A DNA stretch of 64,000 bases from Rothia mucilaginosa (GTDB lineage: Bacteria > Actinomycetota > Actinomycetes > Actinomycetales > Micrococcaceae): the NCBI RefSeq assembly GCF_901875305.1, contig NZ_CABFLY010000004.1:1-64000 (forward strand), written 5' to 3'. A program made the position numbers and the translations under genes. The notes beneath the pieces were generated by a model. It was not told where the DNA came from and searched no databases. It was given only the letters and a program-made list of their open reading frames with translations. Below are positions 12,007 through 22,365 of the stretch, piece after piece. Each line of letters starts with the position of its first letter. Position 1 is the first letter of the stretch.

Positions 12007-14103
12007 CTAGCGCTGGCCGGCATTACCGCCGTTAGCGTTGCCACCGTTGTTACCCTGAATGGTTCGGGTATTAACCGAAGCACTCGCAGAAGCCGTAGGC
12101 TGCTGGTTACCAGTGGTAGTGTTCTGGTTACCGGTCGAAGTAGCCGGCTGAGTAGCCTGCTGAGTGGCCTGACGCTGCTGGTTACCAGTGGTAGTGTTCT
12201 GGTTACCGGTCGAAGTAGCCGGCTGAGTAGGAGCAGTCGTCTGGGTCGGAGTAGCGGCCACACGAATCGTCACGGTGCTATTCTGCGGCACCAAGGTACC
12301 AGCCGCAGAGCTCTGCGAAAGCACAGTACCGGCGGGACGCTCGGTCGTCTGAACCGTCTCAATGTTAGTGTTCAGCAGAACATCCTGAGCGGTCAGAGCG
12401 GCAATCGCCTGATCCTTGGTCAGACCCACCAGCGAGGGGACCTTCACCTTACCCGAGGACAGAACAATGTTCACGGTGCTACCAGCCTCAACCGTCTGAG
12501 CGCCCTTGTCGTCCGTCGAACCCTTCTCAGGAGACAGCTCAACCACCATACCGGCAGGCACCGACGCGCTCTCCACGGTGGAGACACGGCCGTCCACCAG
12601 ACCAAGGTCCTTCAGAGCGTTACGCACGTAAGCCTCGCTCTGACCCTGCAGGTTATCGGGCAACTTAATCTTCTCCGGACCGCTCGAAACGGTCACAGTC
12701 ACAGTCGAACCCTTATTAACCTTTGAACCGACACCCGGCTCGACGCTAATCACGTTGCCCTTCTTGATGCTGTCAGAGTAAGCCGTGCGGTAGTCAAGCA
12801 CGAAGCCCAGGTTACGCAGCTGATTATCGGCATCATCACGGGAAACGTTCACGACGGCCGGCACCGGCACCTGCGGAACCTCATTCAGCTTGTTCTGGTA
12901 GTACAGGACCGAACCGACGCTAAACGCCAACAGCGCGGCGATGAGAATACCCACCAGGAAGCGCGTCCATGCACGCTTACGAGGCGAACCCTCGTCATAC
13001 TCGGCGTACTCCTCGTCCTCGTACGGCTCTTCCGCCTCCTCATAGTCGAAGAAGCCATTAAGGCCGCCATCCTCCACCGAAGCCTCAGTAATTGAGGTAG
13101 TGTACGGGGCGTAATCCTCGCCTAGGGATGCGGTAGTTGCCGACGGCACGAACGCAGTCGTCATAGCGGCGTCCTGAGCCACAGTCTCCTCACCGGGACG
13201 GATCACGGAGACCAGGGCCTGCTCGAACTCAGCAGCGCTCTGGTAGCGGTCATTCGGGTTCTTAGCCAGGCCCTTCAGGATGACAGCGTCCAGGCCCGCC
13301 GGAACCTCGAGCGGGGTGAACTTGCTCGGGGGCTCAGGAGTGTCGGAGAGATGCTTAGCCGCCAAATCCACATTCGACTCGGCGTCGAAGGGGGAGCGGC
13401 CGGCAATCATCTCGTAAATCACGCAGGCGGCCGAGTACAGGTCACTACGGGCGTCGACCTCCTTGCCGCTGACCTGCTCGGGGGACATGTAGCGTGCGCT
13501 ACCCATCACCACGTTCGCCTTGGTCAGCGCCTCGCCGGCCTCCTCAATCGCACGAGAAATGCCAAAATCCATGACCTTAATCTGGCCCGGCTGACCCTTC
13601 GTGATATCCTCGCTGGTGCGGTCCAACACCATGATGTTTGCCGGCTTAATATCGCGGTGAATGATACCCATCGAATGGCTGTACTGGAGCGCACCCAACA
13701 GCTGCTCAGCGTAACCCAGTGCATCGCGCACCGGCAGGTGACCGCCGCGCGACAGGATAGTGCGGAGAGTGTGGCCCTCCACATACTCCATCACAATATA
13801 GGGGATGAGCGTAGGCTTACCCGCAGCCTCATCCACGCCGTAGCTCTGGGAAGGATCGAACGAACCGGTGTCATACACCGCAACAATCGCAGGATTATTC
13901 AGAGACGCGACGGCCTCCGCCTCCCGCTTAAAACGGGCACGGAAGGTCTCATCCTGGGCCTGCTCCGGACGCAGAATCTTAAGAGCCACCTTGCGGCCAA
14001 GACGGGTGTCCTCGGCAGCGTAAACGGTCGCCATCGCACCGGTACCGATTACCTCGAGTACCTTGTAACGGTTATCAACCGTGTCGGGAACCGACAGGTC
14101 CAT
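12007..14103 (-). CDS. pknB: Serine/threonine kinase with three PASTA domains
   Basis: Membrane-spanning Hanks-type Ser/Thr kinase that senses peptidoglycan fragments or lipid II and phosphorylates growth and division proteins. It has 698 residues. The kinase domain is ~12-300 with glycine loop GTGAMATVY (20-28), Lys42, catalytic HRDIKPANI (149-157), and DFG at 179-181. An acidic juxtamembrane region follows, then a helix at ~382-400. Three PASTA repeats lie outside (about 411-475, 476-550, 551-618), followed by a Q/N/T-rich tail with a perfect internal duplication. It is the last gene of the fhaA-to-pknB operon; pknA ends 48 bases upstream. The usual partner substrates (FhaA, FhaB, PbpA) are encoded in the same operon. 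Confidence 0.95.
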   Translation of the reverse strand: MDLSVPDTVDNRYKVLEVIGTGAMATVYAAEDTRLGRKVALKILRPEQAQDETFRARFKREAEAVASLNNPAIVAVYDTGSFDPSQSYGVDEAAGKPTLIPYIVMEYVEGHTLRTILSRGGHLPVRDALGYAEQLLGALQYSHSMGIIHRDIKPANIMVLDRTSEDITKGQPGQIKVMDFGISRAIEEAGEALTKANVVMGSARYMSPEQVSGKEVDARSDLYSAACVIYEMIAGRSPFDAESNVDLAAKHLSDTPEPPSKFTPLEVPAGLDAVILKGLAKNPNDRYQSAAEFEQALVSVIRPGEETVAQDAAMTTAFVPSATTASLGEDYAPYTTSITEASVEDGGLNGFFDYEEAEEPYEDEEYAEYDEGSPRKRAWTRFLVGILIAALLAFSVGSVLYYQNKLNEVPQVPVPAVVNVSRDDADNQLRNLGFVLDYRTAYSDSIKKGNVISVEPGVGSKVNKGSTVTVTVSSGPEKIKLPDNLQGQSEAYVRNALKDLGLVDGRVSTVESASVPAGMVVELSPEKGSTDDKGAQTVEAGSTVNIVLSSGKVKVPSLVGLTKDQAIAALTAQDVLLNTNIETVQTTERPAGTVLSQSSAAGTLVPQNSTVTIRVAATPTQTTAPTQPATSTGNQNTTTGNQQRQATQQATQPATSTGNQNTTTGNQQPTASASASVNTRTIQGNNGGNANGGNAGQR
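12099..12230 (-). repeat. 57-bp tandem duplication in pknB C-terminal tail
   Basis: Two identical 57-base copies (12099-12155 and 12174-12230) lie in register with a 75-base spacing. They encode two copies of the T-Q-P-A-T-S-T-G-N-Q-N-T-T-T-G-N-Q-Q segment in the extracellular tail. The unit length is a multiple of three, so copy number can change without breaking the frame. Confidence 0.9.
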
Positions 14104-14151
14104 AAGTTCTCCTGGATCAATAAGACTAAAAACTAAATCAAAACGTAGGGG

Positions 14152-15900
14152 CTAACGCGCCGAAGCAGAAGCCGACGCAGACGGTGCCGCGGAAGTACTA
14201 GCACTCGATCCCCTACCCGAATTGGAAGAGGCCACATACATGTCTACATTACTACCAACCGTCACCTTAGTGCCAGATGAAGGGGTAGTACGAAGCACCG
14301 TACCGGGAGCCGCAGTATCCGAATTCTCATAGTGCAGAGAGACATTCACACCAAGCGCTGCAACAGCCTTCGAAGCCTCATCCACGTTCTTACCCTCAAG
14401 GTTCGACGGGAGAGTCACCGACTTCGGACCGGTCGAGTAACGCACCGTGACGCTACTACCCTGATCCAAAGAGCCGGTCGGCGACACAGAAATCACCGTG
14501 TTCTCCGGCTGAGTAGACTCCACACCCTCCGTCTTGGGGGAAAGACCGAGGTTCTTCAGCTCATTGACCGCATCCTGCAGCTCACGACCCTCATAGTTCA
14601 CCGCATTCACGGTCACCTTCTTCTTAGAAGAGTGCGGGGCCGTAGCCTCGCCCGTCTCCACCGTCGATACCTTGCCGGTGTTCGTCGGCGCTGCAGAAAC
14701 CGAAGCGCTCGCCGAAGAATCTGGGGACGCGCCGCCTCCACCGTTATTGGTGAAGAACACGGTCCAAATGCCACCCAGAATTAGCAGGATTGCCAACAAC
14801 ATCGCAATCCACATCCACACATTCGGGCCACGCTTCGACGAAGAACGAGCCGCCGCAGCACGCTCCGCACTCGTACGCACCGTCTGCGCGCTCGTGCGAG
14901 GGATAGGCGCCGTTGTCGGCTCCGGCGAGAAACGCCCGCCCGAACCGAAACGCGGAGCAGCGGAAGCGCTAATCGGCTCAGCCGCAACATGCATAGCGTC
15001 CATAGCTACGGTCGCATCGTCGGCATTCTCCTCAGCCAAGAACTGGGCCAGGGAAGGCACAGCCTTCACCGCGGCCTTCAAATCGCGGCGGCGAATCGCA
15101 TCCACCGCAGAGGCCAAAGCGGTTGCATCCTTAGGCCGCTGCGCAGGGTCCTTCGCCAGCAGACACATAATTAGCGCGCGCGCCGCGGCCGGGATGCTCT
15201 CCGGAAGCGGCGGCGGCGGATCATTCACCTGAGCCAACGCAATCGCAATCTGTGACTCACCCGTAAACGGACGACGACCCACCATGCACTCATAACCAAT
15301 AATGCCCAAGGAGTACATATCCGATGACGCGGTCGCAGCCTGACCGGTAGCCTGCTCAGGAGCCAAGTACTGGGCGGTGCCCATCACCTGACCGGTCGCC
15401 GTCAACGGCACCTGATTTGCCAGACGAGCAATACCGAAATCGGTCACCTTTACGCGGTCGTCAGGAGTGATAATCAGGTTACCGGGCTTCACATCGCGGT
15501 GCACCAGGCCCTGCGAATGCGCGGCGGCCAACGCACGAGCGGTCTGCGCGATAAAGTTCAGGACACGGTCCGGCGTCAGAGTGCCTTCGCGCTCGATGAT
15601 GCTCGACAAGGGGCTACCCGGCACAAGCTCCATCACCAGATAAGCGGAGTTATCCTCCTCGCCGTAGTCGAACACATTCGCCACGCCGGGGTGGTTCAGC
15701 AACGCCGTATTGCGCGCCTCCGCACGGAAACGCTCCAGAAACCCGGGGTCGCCGGTGTACTCTTCCTTCAGAATCTTGACCGCAACGATGCGACCGAGCA
15801 CCTTATCGCGAGCCTTCCACACCTCACCCATACCGCCAATTGCGATACGTTCGGTCAGAGTGTAGCGCCCGCCCAGGGTAATATCAGCTGCAGGCCTCAC
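14152..15900 (-). CDS. pknA: Serine/threonine kinase PknA with two PASTA-like domains
   Basis: Second Hanks-type membrane kinase, 582 residues. The kinase domain is ~12-275 with GIGGMGEVW (20-28), Lys42, [10 protein letters not shown] (133-142), and DFG at 154-156. A linker leads to a helix (about 365-388). The extracellular part has two PASTA-like repeats (about 428-495 and 496-560) and a serine/alanine tail. Mycobacterial PknA lacks PASTA domains, so this version is longer. The start is GTG at 15900, whose GTGA overlaps the pbpA stop by four bases, showing translational coupling. It acts with PknB in controlling elongation and septation. Confidence 0.92.
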   Translation of the reverse strand: MRPAADITLGGRYTLTERIAIGGMGEVWKARDKVLGRIVAVKILKEEYTGDPGFLERFRAEARNTALLNHPGVANVFDYGEEDNSAYLVMELVPGSPLSSIIEREGTLTPDRVLNFIAQTARALAAAHSQGLVHRDVKPGNLIITPDDRVKVTDFGIARLANQVPLTATGQVMGTAQYLAPEQATGQAATASSDMYSLGIIGYECMVGRRPFTGESQIAIALAQVNDPPPPLPESIPAAARALIMCLLAKDPAQRPKDATALASAVDAIRRRDLKAAVKAVPSLAQFLAEENADDATVAMDAMHVAAEPISASAAPRFGSGGRFSPEPTTAPIPRTSAQTVRTSAERAAAARSSSKRGPNVWMWIAMLLAILLILGGIWTVFFTNNGGGGASPDSSASASVSAAPTNTGKVSTVETGEATAPHSSKKKVTVNAVNYEGRELQDAVNELKNLGLSPKTEGVESTQPENTVISVSPTGSLDQGSSVTVRYSTGPKSVTLPSNLEGKNVDEASKAVAALGVNVSLHYENSDTAAPGTVLRTTPSSGTKVTVGSNVDMYVASSNSGRGSSASTSAAPSASASASAR

Positions 15901-17336
15901 TTGTTCAACACCGCCTCAAAAAGTTGCTTACTCGTACCGGTCGCCAATTGCGCACCGGTCGCCACATCAATATCCTCATACACCACTGCGATGGCAATCT
16001 GAGGGTCATCGGCCGGAGCGAAGCCGGTGAACCAAGAATTATTCAAACCCGCCGTGGTCTCCGCGGTACCGGTCTTACCCGCCACCTTCACACCGGAGAC
16101 ACCAGCATTACGTGCAATACCATTATCAACCGCATTCACCATCCACTGCTTCACCTGGTTAGCAATTTCAGGGCTAGTGGACGTACGCAGCTTCTCAGGA
16201 GAGAACTCCTGCAAAGTGCTCAGGTTGCTGGTCTTCACCGAACGAATCAGGTTCGGCTTCATCTGCACGCCGCCATTTGCAATCGCTGCAGAAGTCATCG
16301 CCACCTGCAGCGGAGTGGTCTTCACGTCGTACTGACCAATCGCCGACTGGGCCAGCTGGCTCTGCGTCAGATTCGAAGGGAACGAGGACTTCGACACGGT
16401 CAGCGGAATCTTCAAATCCTGACCGTAACCGAAGTTCTCGGCAGTCTTCGCGATGCGCTCCTGGCCCAAATCCATCGCAATCTGCGCAAACGGCGTATTA
16501 CAGGACTGAGCCAAAGCCCACTCAATCGTCACCTGAGTGCGGGTCGAACACTGACCGCCCGTATAGTTCGGCAGGCTGATGTTCGTGCCCGGCAGCGGCA
16601 ACTGCGCGGGGTTCGCAATGACCGAAGATGCGTTGTACTTGCCGGACTCCAGCGCCGCCACCGCATCAATAATCTTGAAGGGCGAACCCGGCGAGTACGT
16701 GTTACCCGCAATCGCTCGATTGAAGAGAGGCTGATCCTCATCAGCCGTCAGCGCCTGGTAATTCGCAATCACGGAAGAACCCGAATGAGAAGACAACAGG
16801 TTCGGATCGTAGGAAGGGGAAGAAGCCATCGCCAGAATCTCGCCGGTCTTCGGATTCAGCGCCACGACGGCACCTTTACGACCCTGCAGAGCGTTGTAGG
16901 CGATGTCCTGAAGCTTCGAGTTGATGGTCAACTCCACGCTAGCACCCTGAGCGGAAGAACCACTGAACAGCTGCGCCACACGGTCGTAGAACTGGCTATC
17001 GCTCGTGCCGGCAAGCTCCTTATCCATGGCAGCTTCCAGGCCAGTCGCACCGTAGATAGTGGAGAAGTAGCCGGTCAGAGCCGCGTACTTGAGCGGGTGG
17101 TTGTACACGCGCTGATAGTTGTACTCATCATTAGACTTCACCGAGGATGCAATCTCCGTGCCGTCCACCACGATGGAACCGCGCGCCGAACCGTAGTTAT
17201 CGTACAGCGCTCGGCTATTCCACGGGTTAGCCATCAGAGTCTTCGAATCGAAGAACTGAATGTAGCTGAGGGTACCCATCAGCAGGACAAACACGCACGC
17301 GGCAGACATCCACATGCGGCGAATCGCCCTATCCAT
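15897..17336 (-). CDS. pbpA: Penicillin-binding transpeptidase PbpA (class B-like)
   Basis: Class B-type peptidoglycan transpeptidase of 479 residues. It crosslinks stem peptides outside the membrane as partner of the SEDS protein encoded just upstream. There is one N-terminal helix (about 8-27), a dimer/pedestal region, and the penicillin-binding domain from ~150. The active-site motifs are present: SPFK (Ser218, Lys221), SCN (278-280) and KTG (421-423). The start ATG at 17336 overlaps the end of rodA by eight bases (ATGGATAG); a longer frame upstream runs inside rodA and is not the gene. The stop overlaps the pknA GTG by four bases. Confidence 0.94.
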   Translation of the reverse strand: MDRAIRRMWMSAACVFVLLMGTLSYIQFFDSKTLMANPWNSRALYDNYGSARGSIVVDGTEIASSVKSNDEYNYQRVYNHPLKYAALTGYFSTIYGATGLEAAMDKELAGTSDSQFYDRVAQLFSGSSAQGASVELTINSKLQDIAYNALQGRKGAVVALNPKTGEILAMASSPSYDPNLLSSHSGSSVIANYQALTADEDQPLFNRAIAGNTYSPGSPFKIIDAVAALESGKYNASSVIANPAQLPLPGTNISLPNYTGGQCSTRTQVTIEWALAQSCNTPFAQIAMDLGQERIAKTAENFGYGQDLKIPLTVSKSSFPSNLTQSQLAQSAIGQYDVKTTPLQVAMTSAAIANGGVQMKPNLIRSVKTSNLSTLQEFSPEKLRTSTSPEIANQVKQWMVNAVDNGIARNAGVSGVKVAGKTGTAETTAGLNNSWFTGFAPADDPQIAIAVVYEDIDVATGAQLATGTSKQLFEAVLNK

Positions 17337-18789
17337 TCTTCTCACCTCCAGAATCCTTTGCCGTGATACGGGCCAGGACGCTCGTCGCGCCCTCAGGCTC
17401 GTAGCTGGTATCCATATGGTCGATACCCTGCGGTGCGTCGTAACCGGCCACCAGGTGCGGGGCGCGGGCACTATGCGAAATCGACAGCCACAGCGCCACA
17501 ATAATCCAGTTGGCCACCAGCGACGAACCACCAGCCGACATGAACGGAGTCGTCAGACCCGTCAGCGGAATCAGACGGGTCACACCGCCAATTACTACGA
17601 AGAGCTGCAACACCATGACCGTGGACAGGCCCGCCGCCAGCAACTTACCGAAGCCATCGCGGGTACCCAGAGCCGCGCGGTAGCCGCGTGAAACCAACAG
17701 CATGAACATCATCAAGATGGCACCCAGACCAATCAGGCCCAGCTCCTCACCCAGCGACGAGATAATCATGTCGGAATTCGCGTAAGGAACCAGGTTCGCT
17801 CGGCCCTGACCCCAGCCGCGACCAAATAGGCCGCCGTACGCCAGACCGAACACGCCCTGCAGAATCTGACCCGAACCGCCCGGCGAAGCCTGGTAAATAT
17901 TCGGGTCAAAGGCGTGAACCCACGCGTAAATGCGGGCGTGCACGTGCGAAACATAGTTGTACGCGAAGTAACCGCCCACAGCGATACCGATACCGGCCAC
18001 CACCAGCCACGACAGGCGGCCCGTCGCCAGGTACAGCATCGCCATGAACAAACCGAAGAACATGATGGCTGAACCCAGATCCTTCTGGAACACCAGAACA
18101 CCCAGGCTCACGAGCCAAGCCAGGAACACCGGCGCCAAATCGCGCAGTCGCGGCAGATTCACCGGACCGATGCGGCGGCCCGCCACCAGAATCAGGTCGC
18201 GGTGCGTCGCCAAGTAACCGGCAAAGAAAATCGCCAGCGTAATCTTCGCGACCTCACCGGGCTGGAAGGTACGGTTACCGATGTGAATCCAAATGCGCGC
18301 ACCGTTCAACTCCATGCCCAGACCGGGAACCAGCGGCATGATGAGCAGAATCATCGACAGCACCAGAGAGGTGTACGTGACCTTGCGCAGCACACGGTGA
18401 TCGCGCAACACGAACACGATGACCGCGCACAGCACCATAGACACACCGGTCCACATCAGCTGACTATCACCCACCGGAGCCGCAATCTGTGGATCCAGAC
18501 GGTAAATCATCGTCAGGCCAATACCGTTCAACGCCACCACCAGCGGCAGGATGAACGGGTCAGCATAGCGGGCACGGAACTGCAGGACCAGGTGAATCAG
18601 AAGCGAACCGGCACCCAGCACGATAGTGCAGGGCAGCCACTGGCTCTTCGACGTGTCCAGGGCATGCTCCGGGTCAATCAGATACATGCTGAAAGAGCTA
18701 ATGCCAACAGCCACAACCAGTAGCAACAACTCCGTGAAACGACGCGCGCGCGGCGCATCGGAATCTCGGCGGAACGATAGCTTAGCCAC
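17329..18789 (-). CDS. rodA: SEDS peptidoglycan glycosyltransferase, RodA/FtsW family
   Basis: Polytopic membrane glycosyltransferase of about 486 residues that polymerises lipid II into glycan strands with PbpA. The sequence has some ten hydrophobic segments and the SEDS hallmark regions (GARIWIHIGNRTFQPGEVAK, FQKDLGSAIMFFGLF, and the C-terminal GLTTPFMSAGGSSL). I choose GTG 18789, whose GTGGCTAA overlaps the pstP stop by eight bases; a start 19 codons further up would run into pstP coding sequence. Gene order next to pbpA and pknA favours the elongation enzyme RodA over FtsW. Confidence 0.93.
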   Translation of the reverse strand: MAKLSFRRDSDAPRARRFTELLLLVVAVGISSFSMYLIDPEHALDTSKSQWLPCTIVLGAGSLLIHLVLQFRARYADPFILPLVVALNGIGLTMIYRLDPQIAAPVGDSQLMWTGVSMVLCAVIVFVLRDHRVLRKVTYTSLVLSMILLIMPLVPGLGMELNGARIWIHIGNRTFQPGEVAKITLAIFFAGYLATHRDLILVAGRRIGPVNLPRLRDLAPVFLAWLVSLGVLVFQKDLGSAIMFFGLFMAMLYLATGRLSWLVVAGIGIAVGGYFAYNYVSHVHARIYAWVHAFDPNIYQASPGGSGQILQGVFGLAYGGLFGRGWGQGRANLVPYANSDMIISSLGEELGLIGLGAILMMFMLLVSRGYRAALGTRDGFGKLLAAGLSTVMVLQLFVVIGGVTRLIPLTGLTTPFMSAGGSSLVANWIIVALWLSISHSARAPHLVAGYDAPQGIDHMDTSYEPEGATSVLARITAKDSGGEKNG

Positions 18790-20497
18790 GGTTCTCACCG
18801 TCCTCCGGGCTCGGGGATTCGGTCGGGGTCTCACCCTGCGACTCAACAGGCTCGGGAGTGAGCGATGCGGTTGCCGTCGGGCTAGGAGTCGGCGAAGCGG
18901 AAGCGGACGCCACCTGCTCAGCCTTCATGCGGCCCTGCTCAGCCTGGGTCTTCAGACGCGACACAATCTGGTGCGCCTCATCCAGGTCCTTCGCGGTAAT
19001 CGAATGACGCAACAGAGTGCGGGTATGGTCGGAGAGCTGCGAGGTCGGAATATCGGTATTCTCCACCACATGCGAGAGGCGAATCGGGCCCAGAGCCTGC
19101 GGAATACCGTTGTACACCGCCACCGTGTCGTCACTTTCACCCACATAGTAGCTATGTTCCACATAACGCAAACCAGTCCACGCCGCCAGGGTCAGCAGAG
19201 CAGCCACCAGCAGGAAGATGAAGAGACGCACCGACCAAGAACGGCGAGGGGAACGCTCAGCCGGTTCCTTCGCGATGAGCTCCTCCAGCTCAGCAGGCAG
19301 GGGAGCGTCATCCACCGTCAACGGCATGCGCTGAGCCACCGTGGCACGGTGCTCCAAAGTACGGGAAGTCACCGCCGGAATCATACCGGTCTCAGTCGCC
19401 ACCGCGGCGGCACCAACCAACTGATGCGGACGTGAACCCAGTTCGCCGCGCAGAATCGCGGCATTGGTGAGAGCCGCATCCACAGCGTTGTCGTAGGTTC
19501 CAATGTGGTGGCGCACCGCATCGGAACCGCTGTGCAACAGGGTTCCAGCGAAGTCGCGGGCACGGCGAAAACGACGCACATTCTGGTCGGCAGATTCTTG
19601 CTCCAGTGCGGCGAGGGTCGCCTCCGCAGCCTCAGCAGTTGCGGCAACCTCAGGGAGCTTCTGCGTGTTCACGCTGACTTCCTGCTGCGCCTCAATCGAG
19701 TCGGGCAAAGCGGAATCCGGTAGCGCGGAGGAACCCACCGGCTCATCCACCGGCAGTTCTTCGCGGTCGATGACCTGCAGGGCCACAACGGTCACGTTAT
19801 CGGGCGCGCCACGCTGCAGAGTCATGGAGATGAGCGTGTCGGCCATTTCCGCAAGGTCGTCATGCGAACGCATCACCTGCTCAATCTCGGGCACGGACAC
19901 CACCGCATCCAGGCCGTCCGAGGACAGCACCCAGCGCTCGCCCACGACGGCGTCCAGGGTCTTGAGCTCCAGCTCAGGGGAAGCGTCGACATCACCGAGA
20001 ACGCGCATAATCACGTTCTTATGCGGGTGATGCTCGGCCTCCTCCGGGGTAATACGGCCCTCGTTCAGCAGACGCTGCACGAAGGTGTGGTCGGTTGAAA
20101 TCTGCTCAAACTTACCGTCGGCACCCGGGCGCAGGCGGTACGCACGCGAATCGCCGATATGGGCGAACTCGATGCAGTCGCCGTCAATCAGCAATGCGGT
20201 GCAGGTGGTGCCCATCCCCGCTAGCTGCGGATCGTTAGCAGCCAGCTCGTTAATAATCAGATTGGCACTCTGAATCTCATCAGCTAGGTAAACGCCGCCG
20301 GTACCATTCTCAAAGTCGGGGTGGTCCAGCGGGGTCAGGTTCAGCACCGTGGTTGCGGAGGCGACATCACCACCCACGTGACCACCCATGCCATCGGCGA
20401 CAACCGCAAGGTAGCGGCCACCGTAACCGGAATCGTCATTTTTGGAGCGTTTGAGACCCGTATCGGAGCGCGCCTCAAGACGGAAAGCAATCTTCAC
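18782..20497 (-). CDS. pstP: PP2C-family Ser/Thr phosphatase PstP
   Basis: Membrane-bound PPM/PP2C phosphatase of 571 residues that reverses PknA/PknB phosphorylation. Metal-binding and catalytic motifs run through the first ~240 residues: RSDTGLKRSKNDD, VADGMGGHVGGD, GDSRAYRLR, LSSDGLD, and PDNVTVVALQV near the end of the domain. A variable region follows (~250-425), then one membrane helix (LFIFLLVAALLTLAAW), an outer segment of ~80 residues and a proline/serine/threonine-rich tail. It follows fhaB by three bases and overlaps rodA by eight bases. Confidence 0.94.
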   Translation of the reverse strand: MKIAFRLEARSDTGLKRSKNDDSGYGGRYLAVVADGMGGHVGGDVASATTVLNLTPLDHPDFENGTGGVYLADEIQSANLIINELAANDPQLAGMGTTCTALLIDGDCIEFAHIGDSRAYRLRPGADGKFEQISTDHTFVQRLLNEGRITPEEAEHHPHKNVIMRVLGDVDASPELELKTLDAVVGERWVLSSDGLDAVVSVPEIEQVMRSHDDLAEMADTLISMTLQRGAPDNVTVVALQVIDREELPVDEPVGSSALPDSALPDSIEAQQEVSVNTQKLPEVAATAEAAEATLAALEQESADQNVRRFRRARDFAGTLLHSGSDAVRHHIGTYDNAVDAALTNAAILRGELGSRPHQLVGAAAVATETGMIPAVTSRTLEHRATVAQRMPLTVDDAPLPAELEELIAKEPAERSPRRSWSVRLFIFLLVAALLTLAAWTGLRYVEHSYYVGESDDTVAVYNGIPQALGPIRLSHVVENTDIPTSQLSDHTRTLLRHSITAKDLDEAHQIVSRLKTQAEQGRMKAEQVASASASPTPSPTATASLTPEPVESQGETPTESPSPEDGENRG

Positions 20498-20500
20498 CGG

Positions 20501-20965
20501 CTACCCCCTCAGCTGCATGGTGGTGCCGCCCACACGGAATTCATCACCGGGCTCAATCGGGGTAGCACGCGTCAGACGCTCACCGTTAACGTACGTGCCG
20601 TTAGTCGAATTCAAATCCTCCAGGAACCAGCGGGACCCCTGCGGGAACAAGCGGGCATGACGACCCGAAGCGTAATCATCCTGCAGAGACACCTCAATAT
20701 CGTTGGCGCGACCAATCGTGATGGGGTGATTACCCAACTGCATCATGGCGCCAGCCTGTGCACCCTCGGTAATAATCAGCTGCGAGGGGCGCGAGGGCGG
20801 GGGTGTGATGTGGGTGGCCTCGGCAGAAGCCTCCACCGGCACGGCACGGTAGTTCTTACCCAGACCCAAATCGCGACGTGCTGCGGAAACCACCAGGAAC
20901 ACGAAGAACCAGATGAGTGCCAAGAACGCGTAGCGAAGAATAGTGACGGTTAGTTCGGACGCCAT
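20501..20965 (-). CDS. fhaB: FHA-domain protein FhaB/FipA
   Basis: A 154-residue protein with an N-terminal helix (about 8-27) and a C-terminal forkhead-associated domain (about 65-150) with the phosphothreonine-binding set G-R (TIGRANDIEV), SGRHARL and LNSTNGTYVNG. It recognises phosphorylated partners of PknA/PknB and links signalling to division. The ATG at 20965 shares one base with the fhaA stop (TAATG). It lies between fhaA and pstP, the canonical order. Confidence 0.92.
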   Translation of the reverse strand: MASELTVTILRYAFLALIWFFVFLVVSAARRDLGLGKNYRAVPVEASAEATHITPPPSRPSQLIITEGAQAGAMMQLGNHPITIGRANDIEVSLQDDYASGRHARLFPQGSRWFLEDLNSTNGTYVNGERLTRATPIEPGDEFRVGGTTMQLRG

Positions 20966-21894
20966 TAACGGGCACCTCCGGTAGAACTATGGAAGATGAT
21001 GCGGGTATTACCCATACGAAGGAGCGAACCGTTGGTCAGCACCACAGGAGAACGAAGCGGAGCACCGTTAACCAGGGTTCCGTTCGTAGATCCCAAATCG
21101 GTGGCGATGATGGCGCCGTCATGCGCCGACAGCTTCACGTGACGACGGGAAACGCCCTTATCATCCAAGCGCAAATCAGACTCCGAACCACGACCCAACG
21201 TGAAGGGCAGACGGTTAATCGGGTACATGCGCCCGTTAATCTCCAGGAAAAGACGGGGAGCTGCCGCTGCAGGAGCAGCGGGGGACGCCGGGGCGCCGTG
21301 AGCGCCCTGCCGAGCATACCCACCCTGACCGCTATGCGGGATGCGCGAGAGACGAGAGTTCTGCGGCGCCACCGGCTGCTGCAGCTGAGCCGGCTGGACG
21401 GGCTGAGGCTGAACGGCCGGCTTCGTAATGCGCGTGGGCAACGAAGACTCCCGAGGCGGGCGCACCGGCGTATAGTTCGCGGCGCCACGCAGAGTGGGGG
21501 AGACGGGCGCATCCGGAACCGAGAACGGCTCGAAGGTGGCCACCACCTCAAATTCACCCTCGGCCAGAGAATCAAGAACGTTGAAGGTCACGCGCACCGC
21601 ACCGATGAGGGTGTACCCCTGGGCGCGCGCGTGGGAGATGGCCAAATCGCACAGTTCCACGGCAAACGGGTTACCCCACTCGCGCACGCGCGGAAAATCG
21701 ACCGGCGCAAAACGGAGCGTGTAAATATTCGGGGCCATGGTGCGGCCGCCGCCGTCCACGTACGATTCGTCGTCCATCATGATGCGGACGCGGTTGGCGA
21801 CATCCGCCTTCTCAAAGGTGCCGAAGCCCTTAGAAAAGCCAACGGTGCGGCCGATGCCCTGTTCCAGTTTTCCCAGCTTATCGAAAAACTTCAT
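20965..21894 (-). CDS. fhaA: FHA-domain protein FhaA (DUF3662)
   Basis: A 309-residue cytoplasmic adaptor. Residues ~1-115 form the DUF3662 domain (begins MKFFDKLGKLEQGIGRTVG), then a proline/glutamine-rich linker (~130-220), then an FHA domain (about 225-305) with TLGRGSESDLRL, VSRRHVKL and DLGSTNGTLVNG. In mycobacteria FhaA binds phosphorylated targets such as the MurJ-associated pseudokinase domain. It is the first gene of the seven-gene minus-strand operon and starts at ATG 21894 with AAGGAGG a few bases upstream. The linker is shorter than in mycobacterial FhaA. Confidence 0.92.
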   Translation of the reverse strand: MKFFDKLGKLEQGIGRTVGFSKGFGTFEKADVANRVRIMMDDESYVDGGGRTMAPNIYTLRFAPVDFPRVREWGNPFAVELCDLAISHARAQGYTLIGAVRVTFNVLDSLAEGEFEVVATFEPFSVPDAPVSPTLRGAANYTPVRPPRESSLPTRITKPAVQPQPVQPAQLQQPVAPQNSRLSRIPHSGQGGYARQGAHGAPASPAAPAAAAPRLFLEINGRMYPINRLPFTLGRGSESDLRLDDKGVSRRHVKLSAHDGAIIATDLGSTNGTLVNGAPLRSPVVLTNGSLLRMGNTRIIFHSSTGGAR

Positions 21895-22092
21895 GCCGCC
21901 TCCTTCTCAACGACCAATCCGAGTAGCGACTGCGCTCGCGGCATGCCCTCCAAAAGGCTCAGTTTAACGAGCGTGTCTGTGCGTTAGCTGTGTGTTCTGT
22001 GCGTGAACTCACCCGGTTCCATTTTAGGGGATGCACGGGTGAATCAGCCCGGAATCCCTCGTCTCATCTGGGGATTGGGCCGTTAGCGCATG

Positions 22093-22123
22093 AAAAAATC
22101 CCCGGTTCTCTCGAACCGGGGAT
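22093..22123 (-). terminator. tRNA-Leu terminator
   Basis: Eleven-base-pair perfect stem (22098-22108 with 22113-22123), with a minus-strand T run from the complement of 22093-22098, four bases after the tRNA 3' end. Confidence 0.85.
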
Positions 22124-22126
22124 CAC

Positions 22127-22213
22127 TGGTGCGCGAGGGGGGAGTTGAACCCCCACGCCCTCACGGGCACACGGACCTGAACCGTGCGCGTCTGCCTATT
22201 CCGCCACTCGCGC
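22127..22213 (-). tRNA. leuT: tRNA-Leu (anticodon CAG)
   Basis: An 87-nt gene with encoded CCA. The acceptor stem pairs GCGCGAG with CTCGCGC. The anticodon loop is TTCAGGT, reading CUG codons. A long variable arm (GTGCCCGTGAGGGCGT) marks a class II tRNA, and the T arm GGGGGTTCAACTCCCCC is perfect. A tRNA-Leu upstream of fhaA is also found at this locus in mycobacteria. Confidence 0.95.
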
Positions 22214-22365
22214 AAGTGTCTTACGGCGTATTACCGCAGGCAACACATACAACTATACGGGGTGTGTGATGCACTGTCCAATCGAAACACTGTGACCTTT
22301 GTTACTATATTAGCTGGATGGTCCGCTAACGGGGTGTGAAAGACCCCATCAGCCCAAACATCACA

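Noticed and set aside
17337..17531. Longer N-terminus of PbpA
   Set aside because: The extra 65 codons lie within rodA in another frame and are Arg/Trp-rich; the ATG at 17336 gives the normal membrane anchor and an 8-base overlap.
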